60,785 nucleotides of DNA from an uncultured Verrucomicrobiota bacterium (GTDB taxonomy: Bacteria; Verrucomicrobiota; Verrucomicrobiia; Verrucomicrobiales; DEV007), in NCBI GenBank assembly GCA_902589825.1, contig CACIUL010000014.1, positions 1 to 60,785 of the forward strand. The letters run 5' to 3'. The stretch's first letter is position 1, and each line of letters starts with the position of its first letter. The translations under genes and the position numbers were made by a program. The notes under the pieces were generated by a model, which saw nothing but the letters and a program-made list of their open reading frames with translations, had not been told where the DNA came from and made no database searches. This document shows, piece after piece, positions 26,844 through 36,282 of this stretch.

Positions 26844-29771
26844 TCAACTTGACTGCTGGAAACTCTTGTTGAGAATCACCGCCCTGATCAGCGACCTCAG
26901 ACGAAAATCCTCCTTCTTCGCGCCTTCAACAATGGAGTCCACAGTCAGTGAATCCGCCGGGCTGAGTTCCCGGGCAAGGGCGAACCTGAGCAAATGCGCG
27001 GTAAAGGCCCTAGCAAAACGCCTGTCCTCCTTGACCAGTGCCTGCTTGAAAAGAACGACATCTTCAAAGGGATATTTCCGCAGCAGTGTCCCGCTGGCAT
27101 CCACATCCCGGCCATTCTCATACTTGTCCCGCCACCGGCCGGTAATATCAAAGTTCTCCATGGCAAATCCAAGTGGGTCCAGGCGGGAATGACACCCCGC
27201 ACAGTCGGGATTTTCCCGGTGCTGGGCAAACTTCTCCCGGATGGTCAGGTTTTTCGGACCGCTGTCCTCATTAAGCGGCGGCACATCATTGGGCGGAGGC
27301 GGAGGCGGGTCATTGAAGATCACCTCAATAATCCAGGCACCCCGGGCAATGGGATGTGTCCTGTTGGTACCGTTGTTCATGCTGAGCATGGCAGCGCTGG
27401 TAATCACACCACCGTAGCGCGGGTCCGATGCCGCCACTCGCTCGAAAGTCGGTGAGCGCAGCTTGTTGCGGATCTCATCATCATACCTGCGCTGCAGGTC
27501 CTGCTTGGACTTGCGCAGGTCCTGGTTCTTCGGTACCCTGTTCAGGGCATCCTCTGACTCCTTGATCCTCCTGGTCAATTCGCCCCTCTTGGCTTTCTGC
27601 TCTGCATTCAGGGCCAGGGATAAATCCTGCTCGGAGATATAAAGGGCACCATCACTGGATGCGGCAACCTCCTCCGCACTCAGGGCCCGGTTATACAACC
27701 GGGCACGGGCAAGGCTGATCGAGAGATACTTATTGCCCCCGGGCGGCAGGTGACGCAGCCCGAAAATGACTGAGCTCTGGTTCTTTGGAAAGCGTGCTGC
27801 CCCCTTGCGATAGGGCTTTCCGTATGGCTGGCCATTACGGTAAAGGGTGGTGGTGCCATCCTCCTTGTAAACCATGACCAGGTGCAGCCTTTCATTAGGC
27901 TTTTCCTCCGGTGTCGATCCCGGAAAATCCAGGGTTCTCGAATGACCGTTGCTGCCGGAAATCCAGTGCCTGGGTTTTCTCTCGCCAAGGACGATGGTGT
28001 CAAAGAAATCTCCCTGCCCCTGGATTCCCATGATACCACCTCCGCGCTGGTTGACATCATGCACCTTGCACCATACCTCCAGGGTCTTGGCCTTCAGGTC
28101 AATAGGCAGCTTGGCACTCTGCAAATAAGACTTGTTAAGGACAACCATGCCCTCCTCGTAGCGCGTCTTGCCGTGCGCTTTGAGGTCCAGTGAACCCACT
28201 GAGTCCTTGAGGTTGCCGTTAAATTCCCAGACTGCATAGGGCTTTAGATCCACCAACTTGGTAACAGCTTTTTTTCGCCTCTCGGTAAGGATGGCCAGCT
28301 TAATCGGCCTGAGCAGGGCGTCCAATTCCGCATTGGTATTCTTGATGGCGTCACTGAGCGTCCTGCGCTGCTCGTCCCTTGACCGGTTTGCAGCAATGAT
28401 CTTTTCCGCATCAAAAGGCGGCACCTTGAAATCCGAAGTATACCAGTCCTTAAGTAAGGCACTCCGGTAGCTGAACTCCGGCTGGATGAGCTCAATAATG
28501 GGACGATTCTCCACAAAAACGGCATCAAAGAGCAGGAGCGGTTCACAGAGCATCTGCAGGCTGGCAGGATTGTTCTTGTCGATATTGAAGTAGCGGGACT
28601 TCTTGGGGTCGGGAGTGGCTGCCAGAATGTTTTCCAGCTGCATCCACTGGGATGGGAAAGTGTCCAGGAAACGCTCAATCTTCGGGTCGGCAAGCATTCG
28701 GTTGATGCTTTGATTCAGGACGTCAGGCTTGATAAGCTCCCCGGATTTCGCCAGTTTGAGCAGTTGCTCATCGGGTGTGCTGGCCCAGAGAAAGTAAGAT
28801 AGGTTTGTGGCGAGGTTCAGGGCCTTGTCACCTGTGGAATGCCGATAGAGGAAAAGCGGAGAGGACAATGCGGCCGAGGCCACTTTCTTCATGGTGTCGG
28901 TGAATGGGACCTTCTGTTCTATCTTCTTCAGCGCATACGTGGTGTAGCGGTCAATAATGTCTCGGTCGGCACGTCCCCGAAATGCGCGAAAAAGGAAATC
29001 TTCAATGCGTTTGCGGGTCTCAGCAGGGATGTCGGCGCCCTCTGCCGGGGGCTTGAAAAAGGTGTTCCAGACACCCACGGTATTCTCATTGAAATCCGGG
29101 CTCTCCAGGATTGAGATACTCAGCCGTAAAAAGGCCTCGAGCAGCAATGGTGAGAGGGTCAACTGATTGGCCTGGTTATCGAATCCATGGGAAGCCCTCA
29201 GGTCCTGCGGGAAAGGCTTAACCTCGGCAAAGCCCCCGGCAGGATTCATTGCCAGGGAGCGCACATTCACGCGCCCGGGCATCTCGGGGGAATTCAGGTA
29301 AATGGTTTCCCGCGTCATCAGCTTCTCCGGCAACGCAAAGAGGTCGCGGTTAATTTCAAAAAGGTCGCGGATGGTGTTATTATACTGGAAACGGTTCAGC
29401 CGCTGCACCGGGTTCGGCCCTGTTTTCGTGTTTTTTGCTGCCGTTTGCAGCAGGCCTTTCAAGGAAGCCATGACGGCTCCACGGCTTGCCGCATCCGGTT
29501 GCGGTTCATCTTCCGGGGGCATGTCCCCCGAGTCGATCACGCCAAGCAGGTCCTGGATGAGTTCGGGGTTGGCAAGAAAGTCATTCAGATTGCCAATCTC
29601 CTTGAGGTTTACCTTGCCCTTTACCTTTTCCCCACCATGGCACTTCACGCAGTGGCTGGCAAAAAACGGTTTCAACGTCTGACCAAATTCGTCAGCAGCT
29701 GAGGTCGGGACCAGACCTGTTACCAGGCAAAAAAGCAGGATAACCCCTTTCATTGGCCAATGGGATCGCAT
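26844..29771 (-). CDS. DUF1592-family cytochrome c protein with a LamG insert
   Basis: About 975 residues. Order: signal peptide, a haem-binding C41-x2-C44-H45 motif (SHCVKCHGG), DUF1587 (VQRLNRFQYNNTIRDLFEI), DUF1592/DUF1595 region, an inserted LamG/concanavalin-like domain (about residues 555-720), then DUF1588 with a second CAGCH haem motif near residue 890, and DUF1585 at the end. This family is typical of PVC bacteria and is paired with DUF1552 proteins, as here; the function is unproven but extracytoplasmic redox chemistry linked to polysaccharide use is often proposed. Start set at the ATG at 29771; a GTG at 29789 overlapping the DUF1552 stop is also possible. Confidence 0.92.
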   Translation of the reverse strand: MRSHWPMKGVILLFCLVTGLVPTSAADEFGQTLKPFFASHCVKCHGGEKVKGKVNLKEIGNLNDFLANPELIQDLLGVIDSGDMPPEDEPQPDAASRGAVMASLKGLLQTAAKNTKTGPNPVQRLNRFQYNNTIRDLFEINRDLFALPEKLMTRETIYLNSPEMPGRVNVRSLAMNPAGGFAEVKPFPQDLRASHGFDNQANQLTLSPLLLEAFLRLSISILESPDFNENTVGVWNTFFKPPAEGADIPAETRKRIEDFLFRAFRGRADRDIIDRYTTYALKKIEQKVPFTDTMKKVASAALSSPLFLYRHSTGDKALNLATNLSYFLWASTPDEQLLKLAKSGELIKPDVLNQSINRMLADPKIERFLDTFPSQWMQLENILAATPDPKKSRYFNIDKNNPASLQMLCEPLLLFDAVFVENRPIIELIQPEFSYRSALLKDWYTSDFKVPPFDAEKIIAANRSRDEQRRTLSDAIKNTNAELDALLRPIKLAILTERRKKAVTKLVDLKPYAVWEFNGNLKDSVGSLDLKAHGKTRYEEGMVVLNKSYLQSAKLPIDLKAKTLEVWCKVHDVNQRGGGIMGIQGQGDFFDTIVLGERKPRHWISGSNGHSRTLDFPGSTPEEKPNERLHLVMVYKEDGTTTLYRNGQPYGKPYRKGAARFPKNQSSVIFGLRHLPPGGNKYLSISLARARLYNRALSAEEVAASSDGALYISEQDLSLALNAEQKAKRGELTRRIKESEDALNRVPKNQDLRKSKQDLQRRYDDEIRNKLRSPTFERVAASDPRYGGVITSAAMLSMNNGTNRTHPIARGAWIIEVIFNDPPPPPPNDVPPLNEDSGPKNLTIREKFAQHRENPDCAGCHSRLDPLGFAMENFDITGRWRDKYENGRDVDASGTLLRKYPFEDVVLFKQALVKEDRRFARAFTAHLLRFALARELSPADSLTVDSIVEGAKKEDFRLRSLIRAVILNKSFQQSS

Positions 29772-29779
29772 GCGCCGGT

Positions 29780-31141
29780 TCAGGTCCACAAATCCGAGAT
29801 CACTCCATGACTATCAGCATAGGAGTCCATCTCAACGCCCATCAACTTGGCCAGTGTCAGCCACAGGTTGGAGTTAAGCGTGCCGCTCTTCTGCTGAATA
29901 AAGCGCCCCTGCTTGATCTGCCCCTGGCCACGCCCGGCAACGATCATCGGCAGGTCATAAAACTGGTGGGTGGCGCCATCACCCAGTGCAGCCCCATAGG
30001 TTACCAGCGAATTATCCAGCATGGTGCTGCCGTCAGACTCCTTTATCTCCTTCATGCGCTTAAGCAAATACGCGTATTGTTGCATGTGGAATATATCAAT
30101 CTTCTGGAGCTCAAGATAACCATTACCCTTCTGGTTATGGGTCATGTTGTGGTGCTGCACCGGCTTATCGAAAACCCCCTCATACATCAGGGTCGCATCC
30201 CACCGCTCCGGTCCGATCATGAACGTGGCGATGTTCGTGATTCCCATCTGGAAGGCCAAGAGCATCAGGTCTGCCTGCAGGCGAATGTATTCACCGCGTG
30301 GCAGGATCTCCGTCTTCGGAACCTTGACATCGGCATTGGCCATCAACTTTTCCAGCTTGGCCATGCGCACCTCGACATCACGCACCATGGTCATGAACTC
30401 ATCCATGGTTTCCCGGTCCTTGCTGGAAAGCCTGCTCGAGAGCGCCTTGGCATCCGCCAGGACAAGGTCTGAGACATCCGCCACGTGCGCCCGGAAACTG
30501 TCCTTGGAAAAGAGTCGATCGTAGAGTTTTCTGGGGTCGCGGATCGAGGGAGCAATCTGGCCCGGGCCATACCAGGAAATATTGTCAAACTCGATCGGTT
30601 CCTTGGGCGCCCGAAACCCGTTACAGCCAATCTCAATGGTATTCAATGCCGTCTTGTATCCCACCTTGTCCCCGATGACCTGGTCGAGACTGCGACCGTT
30701 GGGATGACGGATACCCTGCTCAGCTGCCTGAACGGGTGAAAGACTGGTGAGATAACAGGATGCTCCCTGTGCGTGAACGTCCTGACCATTCTTGAATGTG
30801 CGGTCCAGCCCGGTAATCAGGGTCACATCCTTGGTGTGATCCTGCAAGGGCTGCATGGTGGAAGTCAACTCCAGTGGATAAATTCCCGCCTTGTTCTGTT
30901 TGCGCTTCTGGTTCTTGGTCTTGTCCGCATTGAATCCCCCGACAAAACCCGGAAGTGTCGCCTCCTCCTCACCCGGGAAAAAACAGCGGCGCACAATCCC
31001 GTTGGGGATATACATGATCACCAGTTTCTTGTCCGGTTTCTGCCCTTTCTTGGCCGCTGCCATGGCCTCAGGTGCTGAATGCAAAAAAGGCAATGCCATG
31101 GTGGCACCACCGGCTCTCAAAAACTTTCTCCTAGATATCAT
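29780..31141 (-). CDS. DUF1552-family secreted protein
   Basis: A 453-residue protein with a twin-arginine-type N-terminus (MISRRKFLRAGGATMALPFL) and the body of DUF1552. It immediately precedes the DUF1592 cytochrome gene and nearly overlaps it, the standard gene pair in PVC genomes. DUF1552 is related to DUF1501 and, more distantly, to the sulfatase/alkaline phosphatase fold, so a metal-dependent hydrolytic or binding role is possible. Export in a folded state by Tat is inferred from the signal. The first gene of a two-gene operon. Confidence 0.93.
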   Translation of the reverse strand: MISRRKFLRAGGATMALPFLHSAPEAMAAAKKGQKPDKKLVIMYIPNGIVRRCFFPGEEEATLPGFVGGFNADKTKNQKRKQNKAGIYPLELTSTMQPLQDHTKDVTLITGLDRTFKNGQDVHAQGASCYLTSLSPVQAAEQGIRHPNGRSLDQVIGDKVGYKTALNTIEIGCNGFRAPKEPIEFDNISWYGPGQIAPSIRDPRKLYDRLFSKDSFRAHVADVSDLVLADAKALSSRLSSKDRETMDEFMTMVRDVEVRMAKLEKLMANADVKVPKTEILPRGEYIRLQADLMLLAFQMGITNIATFMIGPERWDATLMYEGVFDKPVQHHNMTHNQKGNGYLELQKIDIFHMQQYAYLLKRMKEIKESDGSTMLDNSLVTYGAALGDGATHQFYDLPMIVAGRGQGQIKQGRFIQQKSGTLNSNLWLTLAKLMGVEMDSYADSHGVISDLWT

Positions 31142-31479
31142 AATCAGATGAATTCTTGCACGGATTTTGCGAGGGAGAAAAGGTTTTTCCCTTAATGACT
31201 GAATGTAAGATAAAACCGCCGGATTATCAATAATATCACTTTCTGTTTTGAAATGGGCCGCAAGTCAATGAAGTCGTCCACGGGCAAGGCCCTGTTGCGC
31301 ATCATTTTACAAATTTTCACAGATAGGGAACTCTCCCACCACAATCCATTTGATGGGCACTTTTTGAGCTGATAAGAAACGGCACGATAAAAACAAGATG
31401 CCACAAGGCTTCTCTTCTCTTAAGAGGTATCTTGAGACATTCTCTTATTCAGCAAATAATAATAAGAACAAAAAACACG
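31142..31479. other. Divergent intergenic region
   Basis: 338 bp between the DUF1552 operon (minus) and the small secreted protein at 31480 (plus). It should hold two divergent promoters. It looks more AT-rich than its surroundings. No hairpin, RNA or domain-bearing gene was recognised; a 70-codon minus-strand frame has no features. Confidence 0.4.
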
Positions 31480-31842
31480 ATGAAAAAAATATGGATCCTG
31501 GCCTTGGTTGCCATCTTTAACAGCAATGCGCGCGCCGAAGAAAAAAAAGCCGCCAAGGTAGAAAAAAGTGAGACTCCCTACAGCAAGATGGTCACAGCTC
31601 TCGAGCTCACAGATGAGCAAAAGCCCAAATTCCGTGCGCTCCAGAAAGAGCACAATAAATTTTTGGCCAAACTGAAGAAACTCGAATCCGCCGAGAAAAA
31701 GAAGGAAACCGGCGCACCATACTACAAGGCCCGCACAGAAAAGCTTAAGGAACTTCTCAGCAGGGACCAACTAAAGGTTTGGTGGAAATATCAGGCCGGG
31801 CAAAGAGCAAAGCGGGAAAAAAAATCCCAGGAAAAGAAGTGA
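31480..31842 (+). CDS. Small secreted lysine-rich helical protein
   Basis: A 120-residue protein with a signal peptide (MKKIWILALVAIFNSNARA) and a highly charged, mostly helical body rich in K and E. The spacing of hydrophobics (VTALELTDEQKPKFRALQKEH) recalls the Spy/CpxP-type or LTXXQ-like periplasmic helical proteins, which bind unfolded proteins or metals, but the match is only one of style. The ATG at 31480 begins the signal peptide; an upstream ATG at 31432 is not needed. It ends 72 bp before the attachment repeat of the tRNA-Gly cassette. Confidence 0.65.
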   Translation: MKKIWILALVAIFNSNARAEEKKAAKVEKSETPYSKMVTALELTDEQKPKFRALQKEHNKFLAKLKKLESAEKKKETGAPYYKARTEKLKELLSRDQLKVWWKYQAGQRAKREKKSQEKK

Positions 31843-31914
31843 CCTCTTCTCACTCCTGAACGCCCTCTGCACACAAGCAGCAGGATTTCAAGAGTGCTCA
31901 GATTCCGATTGGTA

Positions 31915-31945
31915 AAACTGGAGCGGGTGATGGGAATCGAACCCA
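31915..31945 (-). repeat. Distal attachment repeat (copy of tRNA-Gly 3' end)
   Basis: 31 bp identical to 36187-36217. On the minus strand it reads from the T-arm of tRNA-Gly through CCA and four bases beyond. The rest of the tRNA is absent, so this is an attachment-site remnant and not a gene. Confidence 0.9.
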
Positions 31946-31979
31946 TTCGCTGATGACAATCATTGTTATCCGGAGCTAC

Positions 31980-34685
31980 CTACGGCAGAAACAAAAACTC
32001 ATTCGAATTGAACAGTGCCCGGCACACCGTCTCCAGCCCCTCGGCTCGCACGGCAGCCTGACAAAGCACCAATTCCGCATCCTCCGGCGGGCGACCGAGA
32101 ATCCATTCGAAAGCTCGCGTCACCTGCGCAGATGAATTGCCTCCCGCCTCGTCTTCGATCCGTTTGGCCAGAGCCGCCGACTGCTTCAGGCTAAATTTTC
32201 CGTTCAACAAATTGAGCGCTTGCAACGGCGTCGTCGATTCAGTGCGCTTGTCTTTTACTTGACCACACTCGGGCAAGTCGAAGGTCTTGAACATGCCGTC
32301 GTCGACGCCCCGAATCCGGGTGAGGTAGATCATGCGGCGATTCGATCCAGTCGGTGGATCGGCGAGCGGCTTCCATTGGTCGAACGAACCTTGGCGGGTG
32401 AAGATGTTGACGCCTTCACCACCGCGCTTCGGGTCGAGGTTACCGGAGATTTTGAGCATGGAATCGCGAATGGTTTCGGCATCGAGGCGTCTCGGGGGGA
32501 AACGCCACAGCAGGCGCGTGTCCGCATCGGCACGCATCGCTTCTGATTGGCCGCGGGATGATGAGCTTTGCCGGTACGTGGAGCTTGCGAGGATGCGGCG
32601 TTGAATCGATTTCACTTTCCAACCGCTCGCGATAAATTCCGCGGCCAGCCAGTCGAGTAGTTCGGGATGAGTCGGACGACTGCCCATGACGCCGAAGTCG
32701 TTCGGTGTATCGACCAGGCCCGCACCGAAGTGGTGCTGCCAGATGCGATTGACGGCAACCCGCGCCGTCAGATGAGCGGCTTCTTTGGTCAGCCATTTGG
32801 CGAACGCAGCGCGGCGTTCGCTTTCTGATGCGGTGCCGGGAGTCAGCTCGAAGCCTTTGAGAATCTGCAACGCGCCTGGGCCGACGCGGTCGCGCGGTCG
32901 GCCTGGGTCGCCGCGCATCAGGAGGTGGATGGGTTCGGGATTGACGAATCTGCCGGCGAAGACCTCCAAGGGGGCACTCATCGCGTTGAGTTGCTGTTGG
33001 AGTTGATCGCGTCGGGCCTCGAGTTCGTGTTGTCTTTGCCTTTGGGCTTCGGTGGGAGGGCTTCCTCGGAAGCGTGGAACGACGGGTTGCCATTTCCCTT
33101 CGGTCACCGCGACCTCGATGCGCCAGGCCGAGGTAAGTCGTACGGCGTGTTTGGCAGAATCTGATACCGCGAGATCGCGATCGCGACTCCAAGTGAGCCG
33201 GTCGATACGCGTGAGTTCAGGCAGTTGGATTTGCACCCACGCAGGCGGAATTCGATCGGCGGTCCAGATGGATCCACTGCCGAATTTGCCGTCGTTGAGC
33301 ATGTCATCTCGACCACCTAAATGCTTGGCCACACCGGAGGAACTGGCAATGGCTCCGAGACTGGCGAGTGCGACGTTGACGTCCTTGCCAGCGGAGTAGA
33401 TCTCGATTTCGTCAAAGACGGGCCCGTCGCCCTTGGCGTCGGTTTTGTCGATATTAAGGCGCACCCAGCGAGCGTCGACGGCGTTGAAGAAATCGGTGTA
33501 ACGACCTCGCTCGACGATGCGCGGGCCCGGGAACTTTCTTAGTTCGGCTTCGATTTCCGAGAGTTTTGTATCGAGCGCCGCTACCTTCTTCTTGCGCTCA
33601 GCATCTTTGCTTCGCCACAATCTCCTGTTGAACTGAACGCCGCTAAAGACCGAGACCACGCGGTAGTAATCACGCGCCGAGATCGGATCGAACTTGTGAT
33701 CGTGACAGCGGGCACAACCGACGGTCAGTCCTAACATGGATGCGCCGACGTTCTGCACGATTTCGTCCAACGCGTTGAATCGAGCTTGGCGGATTTGGGC
33801 TGCTTCCCTCCCGACTTCAGGCGGCGTCGGCAAAGGCGCTGTGACGAGAAATCCGGTCGCGGGATCAATGCCGATGGTGTCTCCGGCAATCTGTTGGAAC
33901 AGGAACTCGGCCCACGCCAGATCCCCGTTGAAGGCGGCAATAACCCAGTCGCGGTAGGGCCAGGTATCGCCTCGCAGCGAGTTAAATTCATAGCCACGGC
34001 TGTCAGCGTATCGGATCACATCCAGCCAGTGCTGAGCCCAACGGTCGCCATAGGCAGGGGATTTTAAGAGCCGGTCTACGGCCTTTCGCCAAGCATTTTC
34101 CGACTTGTCGGCGAGAAAGGCATCGACTTCCTCCGGTGTCGGCGGAAGGCCGGTTAGATCGAGTGTGACACGTCGGATCAGTGCATGGCGGTTCGCCTCT
34201 GGCGAGGAACGGAGCCCCGTCTTATCCAGCTTGGCGTGGATGAATCCGTCGATGGAATCGTGGGCAAACTCGGTGGGTAGCGATTGGAACGACCAGTGAT
34301 CGCTGGTTTTGTTGCGGTTGCGCGCGACGGCCTCCTTCTGCCCAGGCCATACCGCGCCTTTGGCGATCCAGTTGTTGAGAGTTGCCACCTGTTCCGGAGA
34401 CAGGCGTTTTCCCTTCGGCGGCATTCTTAGCTCGACATTATCGGTGGTGATCGCCTTGATGAGATAACTCTTCGCGGCATCCCCAGGGACAATTGCTGGA
34501 CCGAAATCCCCGCCGGTCAACATTCCAGCCCGCGAATCAAGACGCAGATCGGATTCCTGCTTGTCAGGGCCGTGGCACTTGAAGCAGTGCGCTTCAAGGA
34601 TGGGAAAAACGTCCTGCTTGAAATCGGTTTCCGCGGCAGCACTTGTCATCGCGAGACCGGACAGGAATATCGCGAGCTTCTTCAT
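31980..34685 (-). CDS. PSCyt1-DUF1549-DUF1553 secreted cytochrome protein
   Basis: A 901-residue protein with signal peptide (MKKLAIFLSGLAMTSAAA), a haem motif C34-x2-C37-H38 in the PSCyt1 domain, DUF1549 (about 140-345, with RVTLDLTGLPPTPEEVDAFL), a middle beta-rich segment resembling a discoidin/F5-8 type domain (WVRLNIDKT to the ALASLGAIASSSG region), and DUF1553 (about 600-870, LTARVAVNRIWQHHFG). Such proteins are hallmarks of PVC bacteria and are nearly always next to a DUF1501 gene, as here, with a 4-bp ATGA overlap. The function is unproven. It lies inside the tRNA-Gly cassette. Confidence 0.94.
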   Translation of the reverse strand: MKKLAIFLSGLAMTSAAAETDFKQDVFPILEAHCFKCHGPDKQESDLRLDSRAGMLTGGDFGPAIVPGDAAKSYLIKAITTDNVELRMPPKGKRLSPEQVATLNNWIAKGAVWPGQKEAVARNRNKTSDHWSFQSLPTEFAHDSIDGFIHAKLDKTGLRSSPEANRHALIRRVTLDLTGLPPTPEEVDAFLADKSENAWRKAVDRLLKSPAYGDRWAQHWLDVIRYADSRGYEFNSLRGDTWPYRDWVIAAFNGDLAWAEFLFQQIAGDTIGIDPATGFLVTAPLPTPPEVGREAAQIRQARFNALDEIVQNVGASMLGLTVGCARCHDHKFDPISARDYYRVVSVFSGVQFNRRLWRSKDAERKKKVAALDTKLSEIEAELRKFPGPRIVERGRYTDFFNAVDARWVRLNIDKTDAKGDGPVFDEIEIYSAGKDVNVALASLGAIASSSGVAKHLGGRDDMLNDGKFGSGSIWTADRIPPAWVQIQLPELTRIDRLTWSRDRDLAVSDSAKHAVRLTSAWRIEVAVTEGKWQPVVPRFRGSPPTEAQRQRQHELEARRDQLQQQLNAMSAPLEVFAGRFVNPEPIHLLMRGDPGRPRDRVGPGALQILKGFELTPGTASESERRAAFAKWLTKEAAHLTARVAVNRIWQHHFGAGLVDTPNDFGVMGSRPTHPELLDWLAAEFIASGWKVKSIQRRILASSTYRQSSSSRGQSEAMRADADTRLLWRFPPRRLDAETIRDSMLKISGNLDPKRGGEGVNIFTRQGSFDQWKPLADPPTGSNRRMIYLTRIRGVDDGMFKTFDLPECGQVKDKRTESTTPLQALNLLNGKFSLKQSAALAKRIEDEAGGNSSAQVTRAFEWILGRPPEDAELVLCQAAVRAEGLETVCRALFNSNEFLFLP

Positions 34686-36121
34686 GCCAGCAGGTCCTTG
34701 ATAACGTGCCCATGCACATCGGTGAGGCGGCGTTCGTTGCCGTTGAAGTAATAAGTTAGCCGCTCGTGATCCAGCCCTAGCAGATGCAGAATCGTAGCGT
34801 TGAAATCATAGTGCGTCACTTTGTTCTCGGTCGCATGCCAGCCCAATTCATCGGTGCTGCCGTAGCTGAATCCCTGTTTCACCCCCCCGCCCATCAGCCA
34901 GCAGGTGAACCCATCGATGTTATGATCGCGTCCGGTGCCGTTGGCTTGCATAAAGGGGAGGCGTCCAAATTCGGTGCACCAGACAACGAGGGTGCGATCG
35001 AGCTGTCCGCGCTGCTTTAAATCGCGCAACAGCGCCGCGGCAGGTTGATCGAAAATCTCAGCGTGGGTTCCGTGGTTTTGGAAAATTTCCGAGTGGCTAT
35101 CCCAGTTCTTTTTACCACCGCTGGCGTGGGCACCGTTGAACAACTGCACCACTCGAACACCCTTTTCCAGCAGCCGACGCGCCATGAGGCAGTTGCGAGC
35201 ATACGCCGCCTTGATCTGATTAGGCGAGGTCGCGCCGTATTCCTCCAGAGTGCCGCGACGTTCGCCGGAAAGATCCATCAGATCCGGGATCGACGTCTGC
35301 ATCCGGCCCGCCAGTTCGTAGCTACTGATGCGTGCGGCCAACTCCGAATCTCCGGGAAATTCCATACGATGACGTTCGTTGAGCTCAGCCAGTAGATCGA
35401 CCGTGGCCCGATTGGCGCTATCGCGAGCCGAGGCGTGCAGATTCTTCGGCGGTTCATCCGCACTGAACGCCGTGCCCTGGAACGCCGCCGGGAGAAACCC
35501 GTTACCCCAGTTGTTTGGACCGGCCTGCGAACGTCCGCGCGGATCGGCGATGGCGACAAAGGCAGGTAGGTCCTCGTTCATCGTGCCGAGAGCATATGTC
35601 GTCCAAGCGCCGAGGCTCGGGTAACCTTCAAACGTGAACCCGGTCGAGAGAAAATTCTCCGCCTGAGTGTGCGCGCTGTTTTTCGCGGTGAGCGAGTGGA
35701 TGAAACACATGTCATCGGCCAACTTCGCCAGATTCGGAACGAGATCGGAGATCATTTTGCCGCTTTGCCCCCGCGGTTTAAAGTCCCAGAACGGCTGCGC
35801 CATTTTGCCAATTGGCCCCTCGAACGTCACTTTCGGAGCGTTAGGCGGTGTCCGGCCATGTTGCTTGTAGAGCTCCGGCTTGAAGTCCCAGGTATCGAGA
35901 TGGCTCACCGCTCCCGCACAAAAAATGATCAGCACCTGATCCGCCTGCGCCGGGTGATGCGAGACACGCGAAGCGTAGGGACGTGAGGGATCGATTTTCG
36001 GGCGAATTGGCGACTTTCCCTCCGCAGCTAGCAGACCATCTCGCGCCAGCAACTGCGTCAGCGCGATACCGCCTGCTGAAGTTGTCAGGTTACCGAGGAA
36101 AGATCGTCGGTTTTGTTGCAT
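34682..36121 (-). CDS. DUF1501-family Tat-exported protein
   Basis: A 479-residue protein beginning with a Tat-type signal (MQQNRRSFLGNLTTSAGGIA). The body is DUF1501: IIFCAGAVSHLDTWDFKPEL, the histidine- and aspartate-rich NWDSHSEIFQNH, and VVWCTEFGRLP. The fold is related to sulfatases and phosphatases with conserved metal-binding residues. Its stop overlaps the start of the DUF1553 gene, so the two form one operon, first gene here. It starts about 70 bp from the tRNA-Gly 3' end, so transcription from the tRNA promoter is possible. Confidence 0.94.
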   Translation of the reverse strand: MQQNRRSFLGNLTTSAGGIALTQLLARDGLLAAEGKSPIRPKIDPSRPYASRVSHHPAQADQVLIIFCAGAVSHLDTWDFKPELYKQHGRTPPNAPKVTFEGPIGKMAQPFWDFKPRGQSGKMISDLVPNLAKLADDMCFIHSLTAKNSAHTQAENFLSTGFTFEGYPSLGAWTTYALGTMNEDLPAFVAIADPRGRSQAGPNNWGNGFLPAAFQGTAFSADEPPKNLHASARDSANRATVDLLAELNERHRMEFPGDSELAARISSYELAGRMQTSIPDLMDLSGERRGTLEEYGATSPNQIKAAYARNCLMARRLLEKGVRVVQLFNGAHASGGKKNWDSHSEIFQNHGTHAEIFDQPAAALLRDLKQRGQLDRTLVVWCTEFGRLPFMQANGTGRDHNIDGFTCWLMGGGVKQGFSYGSTDELGWHATENKVTHYDFNATILHLLGLDHERLTYYFNGNERRLTDVHGHVIKDLLA

Positions 36122-36186
36122 GGTATGATATATTTTGCATCAGTTCGAATGCAGTGCCAACCACACTGTTGTTGTAAGCTAAAATG

Positions 36187-36217
36187 AAACTGGAGCGGGT
36201 GATGGGAATCGAACCCA
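36187..36217 (-). repeat. Proximal attachment repeat within tRNA-Gly
   Basis: 31 bp shared with 31915-31945; it covers the T-arm and acceptor 3' side of tRNA-Gly, CCA and four bases downstream. Flanking bases differ at both copies. Confidence 0.9.
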
Positions 36218-36264
36218 CGTCTCAAGCTTGGGAAGCTCGCGTTCTACCATTGAACTACACCCGC
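36191..36264 (-). tRNA. tRNA-Gly (anticodon CCC)
   Basis: Cloverleaf on the minus strand: acceptor arms GCGGGTG and CACCCGC, D-arm with GTTCAATGGTAGAAC, anticodon loop TTCCCAA with anticodon CCC, T-arm GGGTTCGATTCCC, and encoded CCA (36191-36193). The 3' end is duplicated at 31915-31945, marking it as an insertion site. Confidence 0.96.
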
Positions 36265-36282
36265 AGTGGTTTTACCTCATGT

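Larger units (their letters stand above)
31915..36217. mobile_element. Two-gene cassette inserted at tRNA-Gly, no integrase
   Basis: About 4.3 kb bounded by 31-bp direct repeats of the tRNA-Gly 3' end. The only genes inside are a DUF1549/DUF1553 cytochrome protein and a DUF1501 protein, which fill the space almost completely (34 bp spare at one end, about 65 bp at the other). No integrase or transposase is present. Codon use inside (frequent TCG, CGA, CGC, many CG steps) looks unlike the flanking host genes. It may be a reduced integrative element, a cargo moved by an integrase elsewhere, or the remnant of a larger island. Confidence 0.8.

Noticed and set aside
31192..31404. 70-codon minus-strand frame upstream of the DUF1552 operon
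   Set aside because: Low-quality composition with no family likeness; more likely promoter DNA.
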